DNA of 37,866 bases from Pseudomonadota bacterium (GCA_963205175.1 CAUJIW010000079.1:1-37866); one strand, 5' to 3'. Positions 6,842 to 15,995 are shown, counted from the stretch's first letter. The notes: a model not told the origin generated them from the letters alone. A program made the numbers and translations.

Positions 6842-7797
6842 GCCAAAACACCGCACCCTCTGGCCTGACCAGTATCCGTGAACATCTGGCCCGCCTGCGG
6901 CTGCCGGTGGTGGCCGCACCGATGTTCCTGGTCTCCGGCCCGGAGCTGGTGATCGCGGCGGCGCGCGCCGGTATCGTTGGCGCCTTCCCCACCCCCAATT
7001 GCCGCACCACCGCCGACCTTGAGCGGTGGATGGCGACCATCACCGAGGCCTGCGCCGGCGCGCCCGGCCTGTGGGCGGCGAACCTCGTCACCCATTCGAC
7101 CAACCCGCGCCTGGCCGACGACCTGGCGCTGATCGCCCGTTACCGGCCGCCGGTGGTGATCACCGCGCTCGGCAGCCCGCGCGCCGCGGTCGAGGTGGTG
7201 CACGCCTATGGCGGCATCGTGCTGGCCGACGTGATTTCCGTCGAGCTGGCGCGCAAGGCGGCGGCCGCCGGCGCCGACGGGCTGGTGTGCGTGTCGGCCG
7301 GTGCCGGCGGCCATACCGGCTTCCAGTCGCCGTTCGCCTTCGTCAGCGCGTTGCGCCGCGAGTTCGATGGCCTGATCTGCCTCAGCGGCGGCATCGCCGA
7401 CGGCTTCGGCATCGCCGGCGCGGTCGCCGCCGGGGCCGACCTCGTGTACATGGGCACGCGCTTCCTCGCGGCGGATGAAAGCCGCGCCGTGCCCGCCTAC
7501 AAGCAGATGGTGGTCGACGCGCGACTGGAGGATCTGGTGGTCAGCGCCGCCATCACCGGCACGCCGGCCTCGTGGCTGCTGCCGTCGCTGCGCGCCAACG
7601 GCTATGACCCAGACCAGCTCAAGACCGCCGCCGCCCGCGACTATGGCGGCGACGCCATGCGCTGGAAAGACCTGTGGGCGGCGGGCCAGGGCGTCGGCGC
7701 GGTCGACGCGCAGGAGCCGGTGGCAACCATTGTCGACCGGCTGGCAGACGAATTCCGCACCGCCAGCGCGGCACTCGCGGCCCGCGCGGCGATCTGA
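6838..7797 (+). CDS. Nitronate monooxygenase / 2-nitropropane-dioxygenase-like FMN protein
   Basis: A 319-residue TIM-barrel flavoprotein of the NMO/FabK family. The N-terminus LPVVAAPMFLVSGPELVIAA is the usual first strand. SAGAGGHTG and LSGGIADG are the phosphate/FMN-binding loops, and VYMGTRFLA is the conserved late strand. Family members oxidise nitronates or act as enoyl reductases (FabK); in a catabolic island next to thiolases a flavin-dependent reductase or oxidase acting on a CoA thioester is at least as likely as nitroalkane oxidation. Coupled to the thiolase-like gene by a 4-base overlap and convergent with the DUF1295 gene. Confidence 0.85.
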   Translation: MSQNTAPSGLTSIREHLARLRLPVVAAPMFLVSGPELVIAAARAGIVGAFPTPNCRTTADLERWMATITEACAGAPGLWAANLVTHSTNPRLADDLALIARYRPPVVITALGSPRAAVEVVHAYGGIVLADVISVELARKAAAAGADGLVCVSAGAGGHTGFQSPFAFVSALRREFDGLICLSGGIADGFGIAGAVAAGADLVYMGTRFLAADESRAVPAYKQMVVDARLEDLVVSAAITGTPASWLLPSLRANGYDPDQLKTAAARDYGGDAMRWKDLWAAGQGVGAVDAQEPVATIVDRLADEFRTASAALAARAAI

Positions 7798-7801
7798 TCG
7801 G

Positions 7802-7823
7802 CTCACGCGACGCCAAGCGTGAG
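7802..7823. terminator. Possible terminator hairpin between convergent genes
   Basis: CTCACGC (7802-7808) and GCGTGAG (7817-7823) form a 7-bp stem with an 8-base loop, just after the NMO stop. There is no T-run on either strand, so intrinsic termination is uncertain. Confidence 0.3.
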
Positions 7824-7838
7824 GCCCTCAGCGGGCCG

Positions 7839-8630
7839 TCACGCCTTGCGCGGCGGAAGCGGCAGGAAGCCCGACGTGCGGCGGATATAATCGGCGTACT
7901 CGGGGCGGGTTTTCTTCATCTTGCCCTCGACCGTCGGCGCGCCGGACCATTTCATCAGCGTCCAGGTCAGCAGCAGCGGGCCGACGATCGCCCACCGGCC
8001 GGTCGCCGTCTCGGCGGCCACCAGATAGAGGCCCCACCAGGTCAGCGCATCGCCGAAGTAATTGGGGTGGCGGGTGTAGCGCCACAGGCCGCGATCCATC
8101 ACCTTGCCGGCATTGGCCGGGTCGCGCTTGAAGCGCACCAGCTGGCCGTCCCCGATCGCCTCGAACAGGGTGCCGCCCACCGCCATCGCCGCGCCGATCC
8201 AGCCCAGCGTGCCGATGGCCGGCGCGGCGTCGAGTTGGCCCAGCTGCACCGGCAGGCAGACGATGAACAGCAACGGGGCCTGGGTGGCGAACACCAGCAG
8301 GCCGCTGGCCTTGGCGAAGCGCCAGCCCCTGTCCCGCTCGGCCTTGCCGAGCAGCGCCTGATAGCGCCGGTCCGGCCCATGATGGCGCCAGCGCCACAGC
8401 ATGTAGCTGCCCAGCCGCGCCGCCCACAGGCCGACCAGCGCCAGCAGCAGAATTTGCCGCGGATGATGCGCGTCGAACTGCAGGAAGGTGGCCAGCGCCA
8501 TCACCAGCATGCCCCAGGCCCAGAAGCTGTCGACCGGCGTCACGTCGCGCGTCGACAGGCAGACCAGCCACAGCAGCAGGAAACACCCCGCCAGGACTGC
8601 CGCGTTCACCAGCAGCACGGGTACGATCAT
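7839..8630 (-). CDS. DUF1295 membrane protein (steroid 5-alpha-reductase-like family)
   Basis: A 263-residue polytopic membrane protein with about six hydrophobic segments, the first at residues ~3-25. The C-terminal signature of the DUF1295/steroid-5-alpha-reductase/isoprenylcysteine-methyltransferase superfamily is clear: GLWRYTRHPNYFGD followed by WWGLYLVAA, and near the end RPEYADYIRRTSGFLP. Characterised relatives reduce a C=C bond with NADPH in steroids or related lipids, but most bacterial members are untested. It is the third gene of a minus-strand operon behind the SCP2-type thiolase and the ligase, 30 bases after the ligase stop. A role in reducing an isoprenoid-like substrate in the membrane is an inference. 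Confidence 0.88.
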   Translation of the reverse strand: MIVPVLLVNAAVLAGCFLLLWLVCLSTRDVTPVDSFWAWGMLVMALATFLQFDAHHPRQILLLALVGLWAARLGSYMLWRWRHHGPDRRYQALLGKAERDRGWRFAKASGLLVFATQAPLLFIVCLPVQLGQLDAAPAIGTLGWIGAAMAVGGTLFEAIGDGQLVRFKRDPANAGKVMDRGLWRYTRHPNYFGDALTWWGLYLVAAETATGRWAIVGPLLLTWTLMKWSGAPTVEGKMKKTRPEYADYIRRTSGFLPLPPRKA

Positions 8631-8660
8631 GATGGCAACCTTCCCTTGTGTTTTGTTGTC

Positions 8661-10472
8661 TCAGGCCGGCAGCACGCGCACGTCCGGCCCCGGCGGGGTG
8701 GCGAACAACGCCTCGACCACGTCGGCGCGATTGTCGAGCACCGCCCGGCGATTGATGCTGCCCTTGTCGGAGAGCTCGTGGCGGGCCGGATCGGGCGGGC
8801 TGGCGAGCAGCGTCACCCGGGCGATGCGGGTGGACGCGCCGTGCTGGCCGGCGTTGAACCGGGCGAGCGCCTGCGCCACGGCGTCGAGCGACACGCCGGG
8901 CGCGGCCCAGGCCAGCATCCCCAGCACCGGCCGGCCGTCGTCCGCCAGCACCAGCTCGCGCACCGTGCCGGCCAGCGCCTTGAGCAGCGCCTCGCGCAAC
9001 ATGCCGCCCGGCACCCAGGTGCCGTTGGCGAGCTTGAACTCCTCGACCATGCGGCCAGCAAAGGCGAGCCCCTGCGCCGGGTGCTGCGGGTCGTGGAACA
9101 CCGCCAGATCGCCGGTGCGGTAGAAGCCCTCGTCGTCGAACGCCGCGCGGTTCTTCGCCGGCTCGTCGAGATAGCCCGCCATCACCGACGGACCTTTCAG
9201 CCGCACCTCATAGCGCGCGCCGTTGGGCACCAGCTTCACCGCCAGCGCCGGCGGTGGCAGGCCGATGCCGACGCGGGTGTCGGGCCAGTGGATGGTCATG
9301 CAGCCGGACACCGTCTCGGTCATGCCGTAGCCGGTGGTCATGTGGACACGCCGGCCGGTGGTGGCGACGGCGAGTGCTTGCAGCCGGTCATACAAGGGCT
9401 GCGGCAGGCCGGCGCCGCCGTAGAGCATCAGGCGCAGCTTGCTGAAGAAAGTGGCGCGCAGGGCGGCGTCCGCCTCCAGCGCGTCGGCGAGCAGCGCGAA
9501 GCCGGCCGGCACGTTGTTGAAATAGCAGACGGCGCGATCGCGCAGATTGGCGATCGAGGCCTCGAACAGCCCCGGCAGCGGCTTGCCGGCGTCGATGTAC
9601 AACGTGCCGCCGAGCACCAGACAGGCGCGCAGCACACTGGCGCCCGCCGCATGGTGCCAGGGCAGCCAGTCGAGCATGTCCTGATCCCAGCCGGCGGCGC
9701 GACCGATGGAGGCGACGCCTTGGGCCAGATTCGCCGCCAGCATCCGCAGGCTGTGCGGCACCACCTTGGGCAGACCGGTGGAGCCCGAGGTCAGCATATA
9801 TTGCGCCGGCGCGTCGACATCGAGCCCGTCGATGAAGGCCTCGATGTCAGGGTCCGGTGTCTGTGCCCGCAGCGCGTCGAGCGGCATGCCGCCGCCCAGC
9901 CGGTCGGGCTGCTCGGCGATCACGGTGATGCCGGCCTCGCGCAGAAGCGCCGCGGCGGGCGCGAACGCTGGCCGGGAGTCGAGAAACGCCGCCGCCGGCC
10001 GCTGCTTGGCGAGCACATGGCGCAGCCGCTCGAACGGCGGGCCGACCAGCGCGACGCTCGGACCGACAGGGGCGGCGATCATGCCGGCGCTGAACGCCGC
10101 CACGGTCATCAGCGCCGCGGCCGGGCCATTTTCGGCGACGATCAGCACCGGGCTACGCGGCGGCAGGTGCTGGCGCAGCCAGGTGGCGGCGGCATCGACC
10201 TGCGCCTTGAAATCGCGGTAGGAGAGTGTCCGCCAGCCGCCATCGTCACCACGCCAGCCCAGCGCGGTCGCCGCGCCCTTGTCGCGGGCGCGCCGGGCGA
10301 TGGCGCGCGCGAGGTTGGGATCATAATCCCCCAGCGGCAGCCGGCTGCGCAGCACCAGCGTGCCATCCTCCCGCCGCTCGACGTCGAGGTCGACCGGCAT
10401 GAATTCCACCGGCACATGCGGGGCCTCCTGCACTAACGCCGGCGGGACACTTGAACTGTGGGGAGAGGTCAT
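8661..10472 (-). CDS. AMP-dependent acyl-CoA ligase, feruloyl-CoA-synthetase-like
   Basis: A 603-residue class I adenylate-forming enzyme that converts a carboxylic acid, ATP and CoA to an acyl-CoA. Visible motifs: the phosphate loop MLTSGSTGLPKVVPH, TGYGMTET, YRTGDLAVF, and a C-terminal lysine in SDKGSINRR. The stretch FAGRMVEEFKLANGTWVPG resembles feruloyl-CoA synthetases, whose hinge reads similarly, so a phenylpropanoid or other hydrophobic acid is plausible. The ATG at 10472 follows AGGTGA; an extension to 10556 has no ribosome site and adds a non-conserved 28 residues. Second gene of the thiolase-ligase-DUF1295 operon. Confidence 0.88.
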   Translation of the reverse strand: MTSPHSSSVPPALVQEAPHVPVEFMPVDLDVERREDGTLVLRSRLPLGDYDPNLARAIARRARDKGAATALGWRGDDGGWRTLSYRDFKAQVDAAATWLRQHLPPRSPVLIVAENGPAAALMTVAAFSAGMIAAPVGPSVALVGPPFERLRHVLAKQRPAAAFLDSRPAFAPAAALLREAGITVIAEQPDRLGGGMPLDALRAQTPDPDIEAFIDGLDVDAPAQYMLTSGSTGLPKVVPHSLRMLAANLAQGVASIGRAAGWDQDMLDWLPWHHAAGASVLRACLVLGGTLYIDAGKPLPGLFEASIANLRDRAVCYFNNVPAGFALLADALEADAALRATFFSKLRLMLYGGAGLPQPLYDRLQALAVATTGRRVHMTTGYGMTETVSGCMTIHWPDTRVGIGLPPPALAVKLVPNGARYEVRLKGPSVMAGYLDEPAKNRAAFDDEGFYRTGDLAVFHDPQHPAQGLAFAGRMVEEFKLANGTWVPGGMLREALLKALAGTVRELVLADDGRPVLGMLAWAAPGVSLDAVAQALARFNAGQHGASTRIARVTLLASPPDPARHELSDKGSINRRAVLDNRADVVEALFATPPGPDVRVLPA

Positions 10473-10580
10473 CCAATCACCTGGATTCTGGCAAAAGCGG
10501 GAACGGGTGAGACGGACGCCCGCGCCTGCCCGGCGGGTGGCCGGGCGCGACGGCACGGGCAGGCCAGGCGTTGCGGCCGC

Positions 10581-11807
10581 TCAGGCCGCCCGTTCGACGA
10601 TGAAGCTGGCGCAGGTGGTGGTGGAGCCGCCGATGTTGAGTGTCTGCACCCGCCGGGCGCCCTCCACCTGGCAGCCCCCGGCCTGGCCGGCGACCTGGCG
10701 GGCGGCATCCAGCACCATGCGCACGCCGGTGGCGCCGACGGGATGGCCAAGCCCGATCAGGCCACCGGAGGGATTGATCGGCAGCCGGCCACCCTTCTCG
10801 ATCACGCCGTCCTCCACCGCCTTCCAGCCCTCGCCGGGCGCGGTGATGCCCAGGTGATCAATCGCCATATATTCGGTCATGGCGAAGCAGTCGTGCAGCT
10901 CCACCGCGTCGATCTGTTCGACCGAGGTGACGCCGGCGCGCCGGCGCGCGTCGTTGACGGTGTCGCGCAGGTGGGGAAACACATGGCTGTCGCCGGCGCC
11001 CAGCCGCAGCTTGTCGCGGTAGGCCAGCGCCGAGGAGCGATGGCCCCAGCCGCTGATGCGCGGCAGGCTCTCCAGCGCGATGCCGTGCTGGCGGGCGTAG
11101 TCGGCGGCACGGGCTGCTGATGCCAGAAACACCACCGCCGCGCCATCGGTGACCTGACCGCAATCATTCTTGCGGGTGCGCCCCTCGACCACCGGATTGG
11201 CGGCATCGTCGGCGCGGAAACTGTCCGGCCCGAAGTCCCAGCGGCGGGTCTGGGCGTTGGGGTTGGCGCGCGCGTTGGCAAAGTTGATTTCGGCGATGCG
11301 GCCGAGATGATCGTAGGACAGACCCCAGCGGTGGTCATATTCCTCCGCCAGGTCGGAAAAGGCCCGCGGCCAGACATAGGTCGCGTCGGCATATTCGCGC
11401 CCCGTATAGGCGGCGGCGCCGAGATATTCCGCCGCCGTGCGACCATCGACATTGCGCATCTGCTCGATGCCGACGACGCAGGCCATGTCGTAGCGGCCGG
11501 CCTCGATCTCCGCCATGGCGGCGAGCACGGCAATGCTGCCCGACGCGCAGGCGGCTTCGTGGCGCGCCGTCGGCATGCCGTTCATCACCGGGTCGACATA
11601 GGCAAACAGGCCACCCAGCAGCCCCTGGCGCACGAACAGGTCACCGACGAAATTGCCGACGTGGCCGGTCTCGATGTCGGCCGCGTCCAGCCGTGATGCC
11701 TCAAGGCCTGTACGCACCGTCTCGACGAACGCTTCCGGCATCGTCACGCCTTCGCGCGCCCAGTTGCGCGAGAAATCGCTCTGCCAACCGCCAATGACGT
11801 AAACCAC
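10581..11807 (-). CDS. SCP2-type thiolase (acetyl-CoA acetyltransferase family)
   Basis: A 408-residue thiolase of the SCP-x/lipid-transfer-type group. It has Cys87 (AACASGS), the HDCF motif typical of SCP2 thiolases, GGLIGLGHPVGATG with its histidine, and a TLNIGGSTTT C-terminal loop. Such enzymes cut 3-ketoacyl-CoAs with branched or bulky chains, including sterol side chains. The start is uncertain. GTG at 11807 has GGGGAG seven bases upstream and gives the family-like beginning VYVIGGWQSDF, so I prefer it; ATG at 11864 would add 19 residues with only AGAGG at a long distance. First gene of the operon; its promoter region carries the island motif at 11881-11903. Confidence 0.9.
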   Translation of the reverse strand: MVYVIGGWQSDFSRNWAREGVTMPEAFVETVRTGLEASRLDAADIETGHVGNFVGDLFVRQGLLGGLFAYVDPVMNGMPTARHEAACASGSIAVLAAMAEIEAGRYDMACVVGIEQMRNVDGRTAAEYLGAAAYTGREYADATYVWPRAFSDLAEEYDHRWGLSYDHLGRIAEINFANARANPNAQTRRWDFGPDSFRADDAANPVVEGRTRKNDCGQVTDGAAVVFLASAARAADYARQHGIALESLPRISGWGHRSSALAYRDKLRLGAGDSHVFPHLRDTVNDARRRAGVTSVEQIDAVELHDCFAMTEYMAIDHLGITAPGEGWKAVEDGVIEKGGRLPINPSGGLIGLGHPVGATGVRMVLDAARQVAGQAGGCQVEGARRVQTLNIGGSTTTCASFIVERAA

Positions 11808-11880
11808 CCCGGCTCTCCCCAGCTTGTGATCGCGCCATCCCACCGGGACCGCCTTGGCCTGCATGGCCGACGCCGCGCCT

Positions 11881-11903
11881 CTTTATGGTATGATTATAAA
11901 AGT
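11881..11903 (-). promoter_or_regulatory. Island promoter motif, copy 3 (thiolase-ligase-DUF1295 operon)
   Basis: On the minus strand: ACTTTTATAATC then ATACCATAAAG. Both halves are present. A perfect TATAAT (11894-11899) sits inside, so the motif may overlay a -10 box. It lies about 75 bases before the preferred GTG start, or 17 before the alternative ATG. Confidence 0.65.
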
Positions 11904-11960
11904 CGCGTGCGGGATGCAAGCGCAAACGCGCGCCCACCCATACCCTCACGCACGAGGCGG

Positions 11961-11978
11961 CCTTGATGTGGGTCAAGG
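11961..11978. promoter_or_regulatory. FNR/FixK-type box candidate
   Basis: CCTTGATGTGGGTCAAGG is a perfect 6-bp inverted repeat (CCTTGA-N6-TCAAGG). The core TTGAT-N4-GTCAA matches nine of ten positions of the FNR-family TTGAT-N4-ATCAA site. It is between the divergent thiolase and dioxygenase genes, just before a copy of the island motif. Confidence 0.5.
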
Positions 11979-11983
11979 ACCGC

Positions 11984-12007
11984 ACTTTATGGTTCGTTTA
12001 TGCAAGT
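11984..12007 (-). promoter_or_regulatory. Island promoter motif, copy 4 (second dioxygenase)
   Basis: On the minus strand: ACTTGCATAAAC then GAACCATAAAGT. This copy ends ACTT...AAGT and is the most nearly palindromic of the set. It lies 48 bases before the dioxygenase ATG. Its orientation is opposite to that gene, consistent with a site that works as a dyad. Confidence 0.65.
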
Positions 12008-12055
12008 TACTAGGCGATACGCCAGACACGACACCCGCACACGAGGGAGGACCCC

Positions 12056-13513
12056 ATGTTGAATCACAGCCAGACGACGGACGACCTCGCCCCCTTCGGG
12101 GAGGATTATGGTCCCGGCCTGATGGGCGAATTCGCCCCCATCGCCCGGGAAGGCGAGCATCATGACCTGAAGCTTCTCAAGGGCCGGGTGCCGGTCGACT
12201 TGAACGGCGCCTATTTCCGCGCCGGCCCCAACCCGCGCTTCGCGCCGAAGGGCCGCTACCATCCGTTCGACGGCGACGGCATGGTGCACGCCGCCCAGTT
12301 CGACCATGGCCGCGTCACCTACCGCAACCGCTGGGTCCGCACCGACGCCTGGCAGGAGGAGGATCGCGCCGGCGCCAGCGTGTTCGACGGCATCCGCGAC
12401 ACGCTGAAGGGCCGCCCCGACCGCCGGCTGAAGGATACCGCCAATACCGATCTCGTCGCCCAGGGCGGCCGGGTGCTGGCCTTGTGGTACATGTCGGGCG
12501 ACGCTTACGAAATCGATCCGGTGACGCTGGAGACGCGCGGCAAATGCCCCGGCGTCGCCGCCTCCGGCGGGTCGATCTCCGCCCATGCCAAGGTCGACGA
12601 GATCACCGACGAGCTGATCTTCTTCGATTACGGCCTGGAAGCGCCCTACATGCATTATGGCGTGGTCGGCCCCGATGGCGCGCTGAAGCACTTCGTGCCG
12701 ATCACCCTGCCCGGCCCCCGGCTGCCGCACGACATGGCGATCACCGAGCATTATTCCATCCTGCACGACCTGCCGCTGATTCACGACGAGGAAGCGCTGA
12801 AGCTCGGTCGGCACAAGGTGCGTTTCGACCCCGCGCTGCCGGCGCGCTTCGGCGTCATCGGCCGCTATGGCGCGGGCGAGTCCATCCGCTGGTTCGATTT
12901 CTCGCCGTGCTTCCTCTACCACGTCGTCAATGCGTGGGAGGAAGGCGACTGGGTGGTGATGGTCGGCTGCCGCTACATGCCGGAACGCCACGCCGACGGC
13001 AGCATCGACGCCCAACGCACCGCGCGCAACGTCGCCGAGCTGCAGATGCGCGCCCGCCTGTGGGTGTGGCGGATGAACGTCCGCACCGGCGAGACCGAGG
13101 AGCGGATGCTCGATGCCGACCGCAATGTCGAGTTTCCCACCTTCAACAGCCGGCTGTCCGGCCGGCGCACGCGCTTTGGCTACCTCGTCGATCATTCCGA
13201 AACACGGACGCTGCAATGGTATGGCATCCGCAAATACGACCTCGACACGGGTGAGAGTCTGGCCTCGTGGTCGGACGACCCCGAGCACAGCTTCTATTCC
13301 GAGCCGTGGTTCGCGGCGGCCGACAACGCCGTCAACGAGGATGACGGCTATGTCATCAGTTTCCAGTGGAACGAAAGGCTGCGCCGCGAGACGCTGGATA
13401 TTTTCGATGCCCGTGACATCGGCGCCGGCCCGGTTGCCCAGCTGGAAATGCCGCACCGCCTGCCGCTGGGCTTTCATGCCTGCTGGATGGCCGCTGATCG
13501 CATGAAGCGCTGA
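12056..13513 (+). CDS. Carotenoid oxygenase / lignostilbene-type dioxygenase, full length
   Basis: A 485-residue Fe(II)-dependent C=C cleavage dioxygenase of the carotenoid-oxygenase family. The four iron-binding histidines fall in the expected blocks: His177 (SAHAK), His225 (LPHD), His289 (YHVVNAWEEGD) and His474 (GFHACW). The N-terminal block NGAYFRAGPNPRF with FDGDGMVH is also typical. There is no signal peptide. GAGGGAGG lies just upstream of the ATG at 12056. It is paralogous to the truncated gene at the window start; sphingomonads often have several such enzymes, some acting on stilbenes from lignin and others on apocarotenoids. It is transcribed alone, away from the thiolase operon, with an FNR-like box and an island motif upstream. 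Confidence 0.94.
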   Translation: MLNHSQTTDDLAPFGEDYGPGLMGEFAPIAREGEHHDLKLLKGRVPVDLNGAYFRAGPNPRFAPKGRYHPFDGDGMVHAAQFDHGRVTYRNRWVRTDAWQEEDRAGASVFDGIRDTLKGRPDRRLKDTANTDLVAQGGRVLALWYMSGDAYEIDPVTLETRGKCPGVAASGGSISAHAKVDEITDELIFFDYGLEAPYMHYGVVGPDGALKHFVPITLPGPRLPHDMAITEHYSILHDLPLIHDEEALKLGRHKVRFDPALPARFGVIGRYGAGESIRWFDFSPCFLYHVVNAWEEGDWVVMVGCRYMPERHADGSIDAQRTARNVAELQMRARLWVWRMNVRTGETEERMLDADRNVEFPTFNSRLSGRRTRFGYLVDHSETRTLQWYGIRKYDLDTGESLASWSDDPEHSFYSEPWFAAADNAVNEDDGYVISFQWNERLRRETLDIFDARDIGAGPVAQLEMPHRLPLGFHACWMAADRMKR

Positions 13514-13590
13514 ACCGGCGCCGGTGTGTGAGGGGGCACCCCAGACACAGCGCTGCCCCGCGTGCCGGGACACCCCACCCACAGCAAGAC

Positions 13591-13624
13591 GCCCGCCGGA
13601 GTTTCCTCCGGCGGGCGCAGTTTT
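13591..13624 (+). terminator. Rho-independent terminator after the dioxygenase
   Basis: Perfect 11-bp stem GCCCGCCGGAG (13591-13601) and CTCCGGCGGGC (13606-13616) with a TTTC loop. GCAG and then TTTT follow on the plus strand. It lies 77 bases after the dioxygenase stop and just before the convergent receptor gene's stop, so it may serve both. Confidence 0.8.
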
Positions 13625-13653
13625 AAGGTGCAGGGATTGAGAAGCGCCGGAAC

Positions 13654-15894
13654 CTAGAAGCGCACCGCCAGCCGTGCGCCATAGGTACGCGGGGCGCCGA
13701 ACAGCGACACCTCGTCACCCAGGAACGGAATGATGCTGGTGCGATACAGCTTGTCGGTCAGGTTCTTGCCATAGAGCGTGACCTGCCAGGCGCCATCGGC
13801 CTCGCCGAGGCTGATGCGGGCATCCAGCAGACCATAGCCCGGCTCGCGGTTGGTGTTCTCCGGCCCCCAGAAAATGGCATCCTGATAGACATAGGAAACA
13901 TTTGCGGTGAACTTCAGGCTCTCCGACACCATCGTGGCGTAATTGGCGGCGACGTTGAACTGATAGTCCGGCGTGCGCAGCATGGTGTTGTCGGTGAAGT
14001 CGAGACCGCGCGCGGCATCGAGATACTTGCCATAGCGCGCGTGCAGCAACGAACCGCCGGCCGACAGCGTCAGCTCGCGTGTTGCCTGCACCTGCACTTC
14101 CGCCTCGACGCCCTTGATCTTGGCCGACGCCGCGTTGGCGACCACCAGCGTCAGATCGACGTCGTCGAGCTGCTCGACCTGCAGATCCTTGAAGTCGGTA
14201 TAGAAGGCTGCGACGTTGAAGCGCATGCGGCCATCGAACAGCTCGGACTTGACGCCGATCTCGTAGTTCCACGCCGTCTCCGGATTATAGGCGAGCGAGG
14301 CGACCGTGGCATTGGCCGCGGCGCTCTGCCAGCCACCGCCCTTGAAGCCACGCGTCACCGAGCCATAGACCATGGTGCGCTCGACCGGCGACCACTCCAG
14401 CAGCACACGCGGGGTCAGCTTCTTCCAGCTCTTGTCGACCTGGATGTTGTAGGGTTCCTTCAACGGCGCCGGCGAGTAGATGTTGTCCATCGAATCCGGG
14501 CCGAGGCTCAGAACCTTGCCCTCGGCGTCGAAGCTCTTGTCGTCGATGGTGTAGCGAAACCCGGCCGACAGCGTGACATTGGAGGCCACGTCATATTCCA
14601 GCTCGCCGAACACCGCGTAGTTCGACACCTTGCCGACCTGGGTGAAGATGTTGTCGCCATCCAGGGTGTCGCGGGTGCTGCCGGCGCCGCCGGGCAGGAA
14701 CGAGGTGGCGGTGTTGCGCGAGGTGCGATCGGTCTTTTCGCGCAGGAAGTAGACGCCGCCCAGCCAGCGCAGCGACTGTTCCTGCGCGGACACGATCCGC
14801 AGTTCCTGGGTGATGCCGGTGTAGTCCTCCGCCTGGGTGAGCACGCTGTCGGTGACGGACGGCGGCGAACCGGCGCCGGCCTGACTCCAGCGGTTGGCGG
14901 CGTCACCGCGCCGCACGGCGGCGACATAGGTCAGCATCGGACCGCCGAGGTCGAGGTCGGCGCGCAGCATCAGGCCCGAGGTGTTGCGCTTCATGTACTG
15001 GTCATACGGCGTCTCGGTGGTGCGCGGATCCTGCGAGATCAGGTTCGGCGTGATGAAGCCGGGCGCCGCCTTGGTGGGATCGTCCACCGCGTGGCGGGCC
15101 GAGCCGCCGCCCTCGTCGCGGCTGGCATCGGCGACGATCAGCAGTTGCAGCGCCTCGTTGGCGTCGATCGCCACTGAAAGGCGGCCGGCGTAGGATTCGA
15201 GATCCTCCAGCTCCTGCCCGTTGACGATGTTCTTCGAGTAGCCGTCATGATGGTTCTGGTACAGCGACAGACGCGCCTTCACCTTGTCCGTCAGCGCGCC
15301 GGTGACATAGCCCTGCGAGGCGATGGCGCCATAGTTGCCCATGCCGACCGAGGCATAGCCCTCGAATTCGTCACGCGGGCGGGCGGTGATGAAGCTGATG
15401 GCGCCGCCGACGACGTTCTTGCCGAACAGCGTGCCCTGCGGACCGCGCAGCACCTCGACGCGCTCAAGGTCGAAGATCGGCGGCGTCGCGGTTCCGCGAC
15501 GGCCGATATAGACTTCGTCGAGGAACACACCCACCGACGGGTCGGCGGTGGCGCTGTTGAGGCGCACGGTGCCGATGCCACGGATGAACAGTTCCTGCTC
15601 CAGCGCGTTCTGTTGCTGGAAGGTGAAGCTCGGTGTGCGACTGGCGAGGTCGGAAATGTCGGTCATCGCGCTGGCGCGCAGCGCCTCGCCGTCAATGGCG
15701 GTGACGGCGATCGGCACGTTCTGAAGGCTCTCGGCCTTCTTGCGCGCGGTGACGACGATTTCCTCCAGGCCGAATGTCTCGGTCTCGGCGGCTGCTTGCG
15801 CCAGCGCCTGACCGGCGACAGAGCCCAGCAGCACGGCCAGCAGGCCCGCGGCCGACCGGCGAATCCCTGAATGAACGATAAGGCGTTGGCTCAC
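13654..15894 (-). CDS. TonB-dependent outer-membrane receptor (first)
   Basis: A 746-residue receptor. A signal peptide (residues ~1-32, ending GQALAQA) is followed by a TonB box-like [12 protein letters not shown]. The plug domain shows NVPIAVTAIDGEAL, ELFIRGIGT, VFLDEVYIGR and ERVEVLRGPQGTLFGKN, and a 22-strand-type barrel ends in an aromatic residue (LAVRF). It takes up a ligand across the outer membrane using TonB-ExbBD energy. Its position, next to the second dioxygenase and facing the second acyl-CoA ligase, suggests import of the island's substrate. The island motif sits only 24 bases upstream of the ATG. Confidence 0.94.
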   Translation of the reverse strand: MSQRLIVHSGIRRSAAGLLAVLLGSVAGQALAQAAAETETFGLEEIVVTARKKAESLQNVPIAVTAIDGEALRASAMTDISDLASRTPSFTFQQQNALEQELFIRGIGTVRLNSATADPSVGVFLDEVYIGRRGTATPPIFDLERVEVLRGPQGTLFGKNVVGGAISFITARPRDEFEGYASVGMGNYGAIASQGYVTGALTDKVKARLSLYQNHHDGYSKNIVNGQELEDLESYAGRLSVAIDANEALQLLIVADASRDEGGGSARHAVDDPTKAAPGFITPNLISQDPRTTETPYDQYMKRNTSGLMLRADLDLGGPMLTYVAAVRRGDAANRWSQAGAGSPPSVTDSVLTQAEDYTGITQELRIVSAQEQSLRWLGGVYFLREKTDRTSRNTATSFLPGGAGSTRDTLDGDNIFTQVGKVSNYAVFGELEYDVASNVTLSAGFRYTIDDKSFDAEGKVLSLGPDSMDNIYSPAPLKEPYNIQVDKSWKKLTPRVLLEWSPVERTMVYGSVTRGFKGGGWQSAAANATVASLAYNPETAWNYEIGVKSELFDGRMRFNVAAFYTDFKDLQVEQLDDVDLTLVVANAASAKIKGVEAEVQVQATRELTLSAGGSLLHARYGKYLDAARGLDFTDNTMLRTPDYQFNVAANYATMVSESLKFTANVSYVYQDAIFWGPENTNREPGYGLLDARISLGEADGAWQVTLYGKNLTDKLYRTSIIPFLGDEVSLFGAPRTYGARLAVRF

Positions 15895-15917
15895 GCGATC
15901 TCTCCCCCTAGGCAGTT

Positions 15918-15942
15918 CTTTTTAAGGTGTGACTATGCAAGT
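15918..15942 (-). promoter_or_regulatory. Island promoter motif, copy 5 (TonB receptor)
   Basis: On the minus strand: ACTTGCATAGTC then ACACCTTAAAAAG, ending 24 bases before the receptor ATG. Both halves of the shared motif are present. If GCATAG serves as a -10 box the leader would be very short. Confidence 0.65.
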
Positions 15943-15995
15943 CTCTGTTCTGAGGGTTTTTCGGCCCCTGTCAAGCACCCTCAGGTCTCATAATC

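Noticed and set aside
5552..6919. A 455-residue minus-strand open frame over the thiolase-like gene
   Set aside because: Antisense shadow of a gene with clear thiolase motifs; its sequence is Gly/Arg/His/Gln-rich without recognisable domains.
7674..10436. A 920-residue plus-strand open frame
   Set aside because: It is antisense to the DUF1295 and ligase genes, has the low-complexity Arg/His/Gln/Gly composition of a GC-rich shadow frame, and has no family motif.
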